Positions 1 through 5,749 of a stretch of DNA of 5,749 bases are shown here, piece by piece. Location: positions 1 through 5,749 of the forward strand of contig JALONE010000089.1 of the NCBI GenBank assembly GCA_025455125.1, given 5' to 3'. The notes under the pieces are model-generated. The model worked only from the letters and a program-made list of their open reading frames with translations, was not told the DNA's origin and searched no databases. The stretch comes from Bacteroidota bacterium (lineage in GTDB: Bacteria; Bacteroidota; Ignavibacteria; UBA10030). Within the stretch, counting starts at the first letter, position 1. Every line of letters begins with the position of its first letter. Made by a program: the position numbers and the translations under genes.

Positions 1-2946
1 GGGCTCGGCCGGGAGATGGATTCCGTTACCGCGTTGCCTACGTCCTCACTGCCGGCGCGACAGACCTTCGCAGAGCACCTGTTCGTCGAGCAGGAGAAAT
101 TCAATCTTGTAAAATCCGGTAGACGCTGGGTCGGTGATGTGTTCGACTATGTGAACGCATCACGCACCTATACGAACGCTCTCCCGGGATTGGCGACGGA
201 TGCGCCGGTGATGTATCGGTATTCCGTCCTCAGCCGCTCGGCGACCGTTGATACGTTTGTCGTGACCGAGGCCGATATGCCGCTGGGAAGCCCGACGCTG
301 ACCTACATCGTTGACGTGCGCTCTTCGAATAACGAAGGATATTATGCGTACACCGCGACGGTCGATGGCGTGAGCCGCGATGGCAACATCCCCAATGGCC
401 GGAGCATTCTGAAGTTCCGATTCGGCACAAAGAACCAGTCCGCGCTCGGCTGGTTGGATTGGTTCGAGATCCACTATACGCGTCGGCTTGAGGCGGTCAA
501 TGACTATCTCCGTTTCACGACCGCAGATACGTCTGGCGGTTCGGCGTATGTCGTGCGGGGACTCGCCAACCGGAACATCCAGGTGTTCGACATCACCGAC
601 CACCAGAATGTGCAGCGATTGACCGGGATCGAGTTCGAGGCGATGGATCCGACGACATGCCGTTTCGGCATCATGACAGTCCGGGATTCCGTTCGGTCGT
701 TGATCGTCGCTGGAGACGGTGCACACAAAACGCTGCCGGCGGCCACGCGCGTCGTGAACACGAACCTCCGTGGAACATCCACGCCGGTCGATCTGGTGAT
801 CATCGCACCGACTGATTTTCTGTCCGAAGCAGAACGACTCAGGACGCATCGGCAACAGCATGATTCCATGGACGTCCTCGTGGCGGATCTCTCGCGTGTC
901 TACAACGAATTCTCGGGCGGCGTGCCAGACGTGATGGCCATTCGTGATTTTCTTTCGTACGCGACGAAGAACTGGCCGCAAGCCCCTCGATATGTGCTTC
1001 TCTTGGGTGCGGGACACTACGACTACAAGGCGATCTCGACGAACACGCCCAATTGGATCCCTCCATATGAATCGGTGGAGTCGATCTATCAGATCGCCTC
1101 GTACGCCAGCGACGATCACTTCGTTTTCCTGAATCCGTCAGACCGACGCGTCTCCTTGCGTATCGGACGGTTACCCGCAAGAACCTTGGCGGAAGCGCGG
1201 TTGATGGTCGATCGGATCATCCAATACGACACCGCCGCGCCCTTTGATCCCTGGCGCACGAAGGTCACCTTCGTGGCGGACGATGACCTCACCTCGACGG
1301 GAAGCGACGGAGCGATTCACACATCACAGGCGGATGAACTGGCGACACGGTACACGCCGAACGCGTACGAAAAGCAGAAGATCTACCTCATCGAATATCC
1401 CACCGTGAACAGCGCTGTTGGCCGACGGAAACCCGATGTCAATCGTGCCATCATCGATGCGATCAATGCCGGAACACTTATCATCAACTACACGGGCCAT
1501 GGTAACGAACGATTGTGGGCGCACGAAGCCGTCTTCACGCGCGAGGAGGACATTCCGCGCTTGAAGAATGCGGACCGGTTGACGTTCCTGGTCGGCGCCA
1601 CCTGCAACTATGCCCAATATGACGATCCCATCGAGCAAAGCAGCGGGGAGTACGTGTTGGTCCTCCCCTCAGGCGGTGCGATCGGCGTTGTGACAGCCTC
1701 CCGGGCGGTCTATTCATCCAGCAACGCGGCATTGAACGAATATCTGTATGCGTACTTGTTCCAGCGGGGCAGTGATGGCATGCCTGCCCGTTTGGGCGAT
1801 GCCATGTGGTCGGTCAAGCAGATCCTGAACGGGACGAACGACCTGAAGTACCACTTGCTGGCGGACCCCACGCTCCGGCTTGCAATGCCCAGGATCTCCT
1901 CGCGGTTCGATAGAGTGAATAGCGTGGCATGGCCGAATCCCTCCGTGGTGCAAACACTCGGGAAGGTGCGCGTTCTGGGCTCTGTGCGAGCGCTCGACGG
2001 AACAGCACAGACGGGATTCTCCGGCCGGGCCACTGTCCAGTTCTACGATGCGCGCCGTACGGTCGTCGTCCCGCAGTGGGGCTCCTTCAACTATGCGGTC
2101 ACCGGCAGCAGTCTCTATCGGGGAGACGTGACGGTCATGAACGGCGCATTTCAGGCGGTGATACCCGTGCCGAAAGATGTCACGATCGGAGCAAATGCGC
2201 GATTGGCGGTGTATGCCTGGAATGACAGCATCGACGCGGTCGGTTTCACCGAACTCGTCAGCATAGCGGGTGTGGACAGCACGGCGGTCATCGATACGAC
2301 TGGTCCAGAGATCGAGATCTACTTCGACGACATCACATTCCGAACAGGAGACCCGGTCCCTGTTGAGCCGACGCTGATCGTGCGGCTGAGAGATGAGAAT
2401 GGTATCAACACCTCGACAGTGGGGATCGGTCATCGACTTGAAGCGACCATCCGGAATCCCGTGACCGCGTTGGACCTCTCACAGGCCTATCAGAGCGATC
2501 TCGATACCTATCAATCGGGTGAGGCGCGGCTTCTGCTCGAGGCGTTGCCGGAGGGCCCGAATGCAATCGAAGTGAAAGCGTGGGACGCCCACAACAATTC
2601 GTCGGAGTCATCGACCTATTTCGTCGTCCGTTCTTCAGATGGGTTGGTCATGGAGAACGTGCTGAACTATCCGAATCCGATGAACGGTCAGACGACGTTC
2701 ACATTCTCCCGAACCTCCACGAGTCCTGTCGACGTCCGTGTGAGCATTCACACGGTAACCGGACGGCTGATACGAACCATCGATGCACCGGGTATCGCTC
2801 AGCGCCAAGTGCTGATCCCATGGGACGGACGCGATGCTGATGGCGACCCAGTGGGGAATGGATTGTATTTTTATCGCATCCGCGCGCGGGACGAACAGAG
2901 CGGCGAAACGGCAGAGAGTGTTGGCAAGCTGATCGTCATGCGTTGA
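1..2946 (+). CDS. porU: T9SS sortase PorU-like, C25 (gingipain-family) cysteine peptidase, 5'-truncated by window edge
   Basis: The frame is open from base 1, so the N-terminus lies outside the window and the ATG at 16 is internal. 981 codons are visible; PorU proteins usually exceed 1,000 residues. The order seen is a beta-rich N-terminal part with the PorU-like stretch FVEQEKFNLVKSGRRWVGD (about 85-145), then the C25 domain (about 787-1890). Its landmarks are VYNEFSGGVPDVMAIRDFL, YVLLLGAGHYDYK, SYASDDHFVFL, IGRLPART, the catalytic His in NYTGHGNERLW (1498-1500), the catalytic Cys in GATCNYAQYDDP (1603-1605) and LLADPTLRL. Ig-like beta segments follow (about 1920-2640), then a FlgD-like T9SS C-terminal domain (about 2659-2943) with NYPNPMNGQTTFTF, IPWDGRDADGDPVGNGLYFYRI and KLIVMR. 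In the family, PorU sits on the cell surface in the attachment complex, cleaves sorting domains off cargo and links the cargo to a surface glycan. P. gingivalis PorU also keeps its own CTD. The adjacent porV supports sortase over an ordinary secreted gingipain. Catalysis is inferred from motifs only. Confidence 0.88.
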   Translation, partial: GLGREMDSVTALPTSSLPARQTFAEHLFVEQEKFNLVKSGRRWVGDVFDYVNASRTYTNALPGLATDAPVMYRYSVLSRSATVDTFVVTEADMPLGSPTLTYIVDVRSSNNEGYYAYTATVDGVSRDGNIPNGRSILKFRFGTKNQSALGWLDWFEIHYTRRLEAVNDYLRFTTADTSGGSAYVVRGLANRNIQVFDITDHQNVQRLTGIEFEAMDPTTCRFGIMTVRDSVRSLIVAGDGAHKTLPAATRVVNTNLRGTSTPVDLVIIAPTDFLSEAERLRTHRQQHDSMDVLVADLSRVYNEFSGGVPDVMAIRDFLSYATKNWPQAPRYVLLLGAGHYDYKAISTNTPNWIPPYESVESIYQIASYASDDHFVFLNPSDRRVSLRIGRLPARTLAEARLMVDRIIQYDTAAPFDPWRTKVTFVADDDLTSTGSDGAIHTSQADELATRYTPNAYEKQKIYLIEYPTVNSAVGRRKPDVNRAIIDAINAGTLIINYTGHGNERLWAHEAVFTREEDIPRLKNADRLTFLVGATCNYAQYDDPIEQSSGEYVLVLPSGGAIGVVTASRAVYSSSNAALNEYLYAYLFQRGSDGMPARLGDAMWSVKQILNGTNDLKYHLLADPTLRLAMPRISSRFDRVNSVAWPNPSVVQTLGKVRVLGSVRALDGTAQTGFSGRATVQFYDARRTVVVPQWGSFNYAVTGSSLYRGDVTVMNGAFQAVIPVPKDVTIGANARLAVYAWNDSIDAVGFTELVSIAGVDSTAVIDTTGPEIEIYFDDITFRTGDPVPVEPTLIVRLRDENGINTSTVGIGHRLEATIRNPVTALDLSQAYQSDLDTYQSGEARLLLEALPEGPNAIEVKAWDAHNNSSESSTYFVVRSSDGLVMENVLNYPNPMNGQTTFTFSRTSTSPVDVRVSIHTVTGRLIRTIDAPGIAQRQVLIPWDGRDADGDPVGNGLYFYRIRARDEQSGETAESVGKLIVMR

Positions 2947-2955
2947 GAGGTCAAA

Positions 2956-2984
2956 TTGGAAGTCGAACAATTAATCGCTAAATT
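2956..2984 (+). promoter_or_regulatory. Possible weak promoter in the porU-porV gap
   Basis: The 96-bp gap is locally A+T-rich. TTGGAA (2956-2961) and TAAATT (2979-2984) each match four of six bases of the general sigma-70 -35 and -10 boxes, with a 17-nt spacer. This could give porV its own transcription start in addition to read-through from porU. Bacteroidota housekeeping promoters often use a different consensus (TTTG / TAnnTTTG), which is not seen here, so the call is tentative. Confidence 0.25.
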
Positions 2985-3029
2985 ACTCATCAAGCGCTGT
3001 CCAGAGAAGGAACGCGCAGAATCAGATCC

Positions 3030-3035
3030 GGAGGG
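3030..3035 (+). promoter_or_regulatory. Ribosome binding site of porV
   Basis: GGAGGG lies 7 nt before the ATG at 3043. It decides the start in favour of the 370-aa form over the longer TTG-initiated reading from 2956, and it agrees with the signal peptide beginning directly at this ATG. Confidence 0.75.
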
Positions 3036-3042
3036 ATTCATC

Positions 3043-4155
3043 ATGAAGAACAAAATGATCATCACCGTCCTGCTGACGATGTTCGTCGCAGTCGAGATGG
3101 TTGCACAAGGTCCCGTCACCACGGCGGTGCCGTTTCTCCTGATCGCGCCAAATTCGCGAGCGGGCGCCATGGGCGATGCCGGCGTCGCGCAGGGGGATGA
3201 CGCATGGGCGGTGTACTGGAATCCTGCCGGATACGCCTTTCAGCAGGGCTCAGAGGTTGCACTGAGCCGGGCGGACTGGCTCCCCGCTTTCGGACTCAAC
3301 GACCTCTGGATCATGCATGGGGCGTATAAGATGCCTGTGGAAGAACTTGACGGCACCGTCGGCGTGGGCTTGACCTATCTGAATCTGGGGAGTTTTGTCA
3401 AGACCCTGAACGATCCAACGCCGCTCGACGAATTCTCCGCATACGAGTTTGCCTTGGCACTCAGTTATGGGACCAAGATCTCCTCTGACCTTGGCCTCGG
3501 CATTAACACGCGCCTGATCCACAGCAAACTGGCTCCGTCTACGGCTTTGGAGGCTGGCGAGGGCTCGGCGACCGGTTTCAGCTTCGACATCGGACTGATG
3601 TATCGTCCGAGCACGCTCTACGTGCCGTTCACGGACATTGACATCAGCCATCGGTTGAGCCTCGGTTTCCTCTTGAGCAATATCGGCCCCAAGATCACGT
3701 ACATCGACAAGGATCAGGCTGACCCGTTGCCGATGAGCATGCGCCTGGGCTTGGCCTACAAGGTGATCGATTCGGAGTTCAACAACATGACGGTCCTAGC
3801 TGACGTCAGCCGTCTGTTGGTGAAACGCGACACGAGCGGAAATTCGGACGAGTTTTACAAAGCATTGTTCTCCACATGGTCTGGCGGGAGCTTCAGCGAT
3901 CAGATCCGGCAATTCACGCTCGGCCTCGGTGCGGAATACTGGTATGGCGCGCCGAAGCTCATCGCGCTGCGAGGCGGATTCTTCTATGAAGACCCGAAGA
4001 TGGGGAACAGAAAATACTATACGTTCGGCGCGGGAATTCGCTACGACGTCTACGGATTCGATTTCAGCTACATCAGCACAGCAGAAGAGAACCACCCGCT
4101 GGGTGAGACTCTGCGCTTCTCACTCTCCATCGCTTGGGGCGGCGGCGGTCTCTGA
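3043..4155 (+). CDS. porV: T9SS outer-membrane shuttle protein PorV
   Basis: This 370-aa protein belongs to the PorV/PorQ family of FadL-like outer-membrane beta-barrels. Residues 1-21 form a signal peptide: KNK, then a hydrophobic ITVLLTMFVAV core, with likely cleavage before QGPV. The family signature follows at about 31-66: FLLIAPNSRAGAMGDAGVA, then WAVYWNPAGYAF. A second typical stretch is PLPMSMRLGLAYK at about 228-240. The rest alternates polar and hydrophobic strands, ending in LRFSLSIAW and a Gly-rich tail GGGGL. In known systems PorV takes folded cargo from the Sov/SprA translocon, binds its CTD and carries it to PorU. The ATG at 3043 was chosen because GGAGGG lies 7 nt upstream and a clean signal peptide follows. 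The in-frame TTG at 2956 would bury that signal behind 29 charged residues. The gene lies 96 bp after porU on the same strand, so co-transcription is likely. PorQ is the main alternative, but the N-terminal motif and size favour PorV. Confidence 0.88.
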   Translation: MKNKMIITVLLTMFVAVEMVAQGPVTTAVPFLLIAPNSRAGAMGDAGVAQGDDAWAVYWNPAGYAFQQGSEVALSRADWLPAFGLNDLWIMHGAYKMPVEELDGTVGVGLTYLNLGSFVKTLNDPTPLDEFSAYEFALALSYGTKISSDLGLGINTRLIHSKLAPSTALEAGEGSATGFSFDIGLMYRPSTLYVPFTDIDISHRLSLGFLLSNIGPKITYIDKDQADPLPMSMRLGLAYKVIDSEFNNMTVLADVSRLLVKRDTSGNSDEFYKALFSTWSGGSFSDQIRQFTLGLGAEYWYGAPKLIALRGGFFYEDPKMGNRKYYTFGAGIRYDVYGFDFSYISTAEENHPLGETLRFSLSIAWGGGGL

Positions 4156-4168
4156 CCGCCGTTGTTCC
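4136..4168 (+). terminator. G+C-rich hairpin overlapping the porV stop codon, possible attenuator or weak terminator
   Basis: CGGCGGTC (4143-4150) and GACCGCCG (4154-4161) are perfect inverted complements around a 3-nt loop, TCT. The stem can extend outward through G-U and G-C pairs to 4136/4168, about 15 pairs in all. The loop and right arm contain the porV stop codon (4153-4155), and the left arm encodes the Gly-rich C-terminal tail. No T-run follows, only GTTCTT, so a classical intrinsic terminator is not supported. A role in transcript stability or partial attenuation before the downstream gene is possible. Confidence 0.35.
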
Positions 4169-4183
4169 ACCGCCGTTCTTCCA
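4156..4183 (+). repeat. 14-bp imperfect tandem duplication in the porV-downstream gap
   Basis: CCGCCGTTGTTCCA (4156-4169) is followed directly by CCGCCGTTCTTCCA (4170-4183), with one mismatch (G4164 versus C4178). A third partial unit, CCG, begins at 4184. The repeat fills most of the gap before the next gene. The first copy forms the right arm of the stop-codon hairpin, and the second copy also carries CCGCCG and could compete for the same GGCGGCGG left arm. Confidence 0.7.
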
Positions 4184-4190
4184 CCGGTCT

Positions 4191-4196
4191 AAGGTG
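4191..4196 (+). promoter_or_regulatory. Likely ribosome binding site for the M6-like gene
   Basis: AAGGTG lies 6 nt before the TTG at 4203 and is the only Shine-Dalgarno-like run in the 47-bp gap. It overlaps the alternative GTG start at 4194, which has no convincing site of its own, and so favours TTG initiation. The match is imperfect. Confidence 0.4.
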
Positions 4197-4202
4197 CATC
4201 CC

Positions 4203-5749
4203 TTGACTGCAGCCCGTCTTGCCGCCGTCTTCATGGTCGTGCTCTGTACGTCCTCCGCGCAGCCGCGTCTTCAGGCGCTCGTCACGCCGGCGGCAGCGCC
4301 TGCCGAGTTGGTGGACACGCTTCGCCTCCTCGCCGTGCGGGTTGAGTTCGTTCGCGACGCCGACCCGACGACATTTGGGGATGGAACGTTCCTGCTCAGC
4401 CCCGACGATCGCTACACGATCGATCCGCCTCCGCACAACGCGCAGTACTTCGAGACGAAGTTGGAATTTGCGAAGAACTACTTCGCCCGCGCTTCCGGCG
4501 GACGACTGAACGTGATCGCAATGCTGCTCGATTCTGTCATACGCGTCTCGAAGCCGATGAAAGAGTACGCTCCGGGGACGCTTTCTCCTGACCTGCGAAA
4601 ACTTGCACTGCTTGCAGCAGAATCCTGGCGTCTCGCTGATTCGGCCCATCCGTCGGTTGACTTCTCTGAGTATGATGCCTTTGTCCTGTTTCATGCCGGA
4701 AGCGGACGCGATATCGATCTTGTGAGCCTTCTCGGCTTCAATCCGACCCCCAACGATCTTCCCTCCATCACGTTCGATTCATCCGGCTTCGCGCGCGCTC
4801 TGGCCGATCCCGCCTTCGCTGGTTTTCCCGTCGATGGCGGCTCGTTCCACATCACGAACACACTTATCCTCCCCGAAAGCGAATCCCGCATTGTGCAATC
4901 AGGAGGGCAGGACGTCGTCCTGAAGCTCGGGATGAACGGATTGCTTGTTTCCTCGGTCGGAAGCCGACTCGGTCTCCCTGATCTGTTCAACACATCGGAC
5001 GGCACATCAGGCATCGGCCAATTCGGCTTGATGGATGGCTCCTCGATCTTCGCGTTCTTCGGTCTCTTCCCGCCGTTCCCGAGTGCATGGGAACGGATTC
5101 AACTTGGCTGGACAGTCCCCGTGGAAGTGCCTGCCGCGCAGCAGAGCCTTTCGATCCCTGCATTTGGCCTCTATCCATCGGGCGTCGACACGGTGTTCAA
5201 GATTCCCATCAGCGCCAACGAATACTATCTCGTCGAGAACCGTACACGGGATATTCGTGGGGATGGTCAGTTGCTGCATTTCGTCCGAGCCGATGGCTCG
5301 CGCGATTCCGTTCGGTATGTACGCGACGTCGTCGGCTTCAACGTGTTTGACGTCGATAGTGTACGTGGATCCATCGTTGATGTGGAGGATTTCGATTGGG
5401 CGATTCCCGGCTCGATCGACAGCACCCGGCTTTATGATGGCGGCGGAATCCTGATCTGGCATATCGATGAAGGGGTGATCCGATCGAAGCGGGCGAGCAA
5501 TACCATCAACGAGGACCCGGAACGCCGTGGGATCGATCTTGAGGAAGCGGATGGCTCAGAGGACATCGGGCAGTCGTATGATGCATTCACGGCAGGGAGC
5601 GGTACGGAAAACGGAAGTCCGCTTGATTGCTGGTATCGGCAAAATCCTTCTCCCGCGTACAAGAATCGGTTCGATCGAACGACGACTCCGAATTCGAACA
5701 GCCAAACGGGGGCTGCAACCCTGGTGACGCTCCAGAATTTCTCGGAGCG
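4203..5749 (+). CDS. Exported M6-family (immune inhibitor A-like) metallopeptidase-domain protein lacking HExxH, 3'-truncated by window edge
   Basis: An open frame with no stop runs from the porV end to the window edge; 515 residues are visible from the TTG at 4203. That start is preferred because AAGGTG lies 6 nt upstream and a signal peptide follows at once (TAARLAAVFMVVLCTSSA, likely cleavage before QP). GTG at 4194 is an alternative adding three residues. M6-like landmarks in order are RLLAVRVEF (41-49), PPPHNAQYFETKLEFAKNYF (75-94), DFSEYDAFVLFHAGSGRDID (about 155-175), GLPDLF (257-262), the Met-turn region GIGQFGLMDGSS (271-282), GGGILIWHIDEGVI (about 413-426) and GIDLEEADGSEDIG (443-456). 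M6 enzymes normally read HExxHxxGLPD at the active site. Here it is SSVGSRLGLPD (250-260), so both zinc-binding His and the catalytic Glu are replaced, while the later Asp remains. The family identity is well supported; peptidase activity is not expected. The C-terminus, where a T9SS sorting domain might sit, is not visible. The role is unknown: a client of the secretion system or a binding or assembly factor are both possible. Confidence 0.82.
   Translation, partial: MTAARLAAVFMVVLCTSSAQPRLQALVTPAAAPAELVDTLRLLAVRVEFVRDADPTTFGDGTFLLSPDDRYTIDPPPHNAQYFETKLEFAKNYFARASGGRLNVIAMLLDSVIRVSKPMKEYAPGTLSPDLRKLALLAAESWRLADSAHPSVDFSEYDAFVLFHAGSGRDIDLVSLLGFNPTPNDLPSITFDSSGFARALADPAFAGFPVDGGSFHITNTLILPESESRIVQSGGQDVVLKLGMNGLLVSSVGSRLGLPDLFNTSDGTSGIGQFGLMDGSSIFAFFGLFPPFPSAWERIQLGWTVPVEVPAAQQSLSIPAFGLYPSGVDTVFKIPISANEYYLVENRTRDIRGDGQLLHFVRADGSRDSVRYVRDVVGFNVFDVDSVRGSIVDVEDFDWAIPGSIDSTRLYDGGGILIWHIDEGVIRSKRASNTINEDPERRGIDLEEADGSEDIGQSYDAFTAGSGTENGSPLDCWYRQNPSPAYKNRFDRTTTPNSNSQTGAATLVTLQNFSE

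Noticed and set aside
16..18. ATG at 16 as the start of the PorU-like protein
   Set aside because: The frame is open to base 1, the residues after the ATG show no signal peptide, and PorU proteins are longer. The ATG is an internal methionine of a gene cut by the window edge.
160..1119. 319-aa open frame on the minus strand inside the porU region
   Set aside because: It lies wholly antisense to the C25 protein, whose family motifs are clear. The translation is Arg/His/Ile-rich with no recognisable domain, as expected of a shadow frame in G+C-rich coding DNA.
1714..2433. 239-aa open frame on the minus strand
   Set aside because: It is antisense to the end of the C25 domain and the Ig-like region of porU, and its composition is low-information and Arg/His/Asp-rich. 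No start context or motif supports it.
2956..3042. 29-residue N-terminal extension of PorV from the TTG at 2956, with GAGAGG upstream
   Set aside because: It would place a charged segment before the signal peptide and ignore the better GGAGGG-ATG start at 3043. The GAGAGG near the porU stop is probably coincidental.
4233..4247. Lipoprotein signal (VVLC) at the N-terminus of the M6-like protein
   Set aside because: The residue before Cys is Leu and the position -3 residue is Val, which does not fit the usual L-(A/S)-(G/A)-C lipobox. Cleavage after SSA by signal peptidase I fits better.
4219..4509. 96-aa + strand open frame overlapping the M6-like gene
   Set aside because: It is out of frame with the 515-residue M6-like reading and consists largely of Arg/Ser repeats typical of an off-frame translation.
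4068..4694. 208-aa open frame on the minus strand spanning the porV end and the start of the M6-like gene
   Set aside because: Both overlapped + strand genes carry strong family motifs. This frame crosses their boundary, is Arg-rich and has no recognisable domain.
5035..5454. 139-aa + strand open frame overlapping the M6-like gene
   Set aside because: The M6-like frame through the same bases includes the EYYLVENRTRDI segment and leads into IWHIDE, so this frame is a shadow.

Overview
The window looks like a chromosomal fragment from a bacterium of the Bacteroidota/Chlorobiota (FCB) supergroup. The main reason is that two of its three genes are recognisable parts of the type IX secretion system (T9SS), which is essentially confined to that group. 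Base composition is moderately G+C-rich by eye, and the C-terminal domain of the first gene has the FlgD-like 'YPNP ... WDGRD..G..V.NGLYFYRI' pattern. These would fit a deeper-branching lineage such as Ignavibacteria or Kapaibacteria better than typical low-G+C Flavobacteriia. That placement is an inference and is weak.

Layout, all on the + strand: (1) 1-2946, the 3' part of a porU-like gene for a C25 (gingipain-family) cysteine peptidase, the T9SS sortase. Its N-terminus lies before the window. The catalytic His and Cys are visible, and the protein carries its own T9SS-type C-terminal domain. (2) A 96-bp gap with a possible weak promoter and a good ribosome binding site. (3) 3043-4155, porV, the outer-membrane beta-barrel shuttle of the T9SS, complete at 370 aa with a signal peptide. 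(4) A 47-bp gap containing a G+C-rich hairpin that overlaps the porV stop codon and a 14-bp imperfect tandem duplication. (5) From about 4203 to beyond the window end, an exported M6-family (immune-inhibitor-A-like) metallopeptidase-domain protein, cut by the window edge after 515 residues.

Together the genes make an apparent T9SS unit. Proteins bearing a C-terminal domain (CTD) are collected by PorV at the outer membrane and presented to PorU, which removes the sorting domain. The third protein is exported and could be a T9SS client or an accessory factor. Its most striking feature is that the M6 fold signatures are well kept (GLPDLF, the Met-turn GLMDG, IWHIDE, IDLEEADG), while the zinc-binding HExxH site reads SSVGS. 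It therefore appears to be a catalytically dead M6 pseudopeptidase next to the sortase and shuttle genes. This is the best candidate here for something undescribed.

No tRNA, rRNA, CRISPR array, insertion sequence or phage gene was seen. Other long open frames on either strand are shadows of the three genes.
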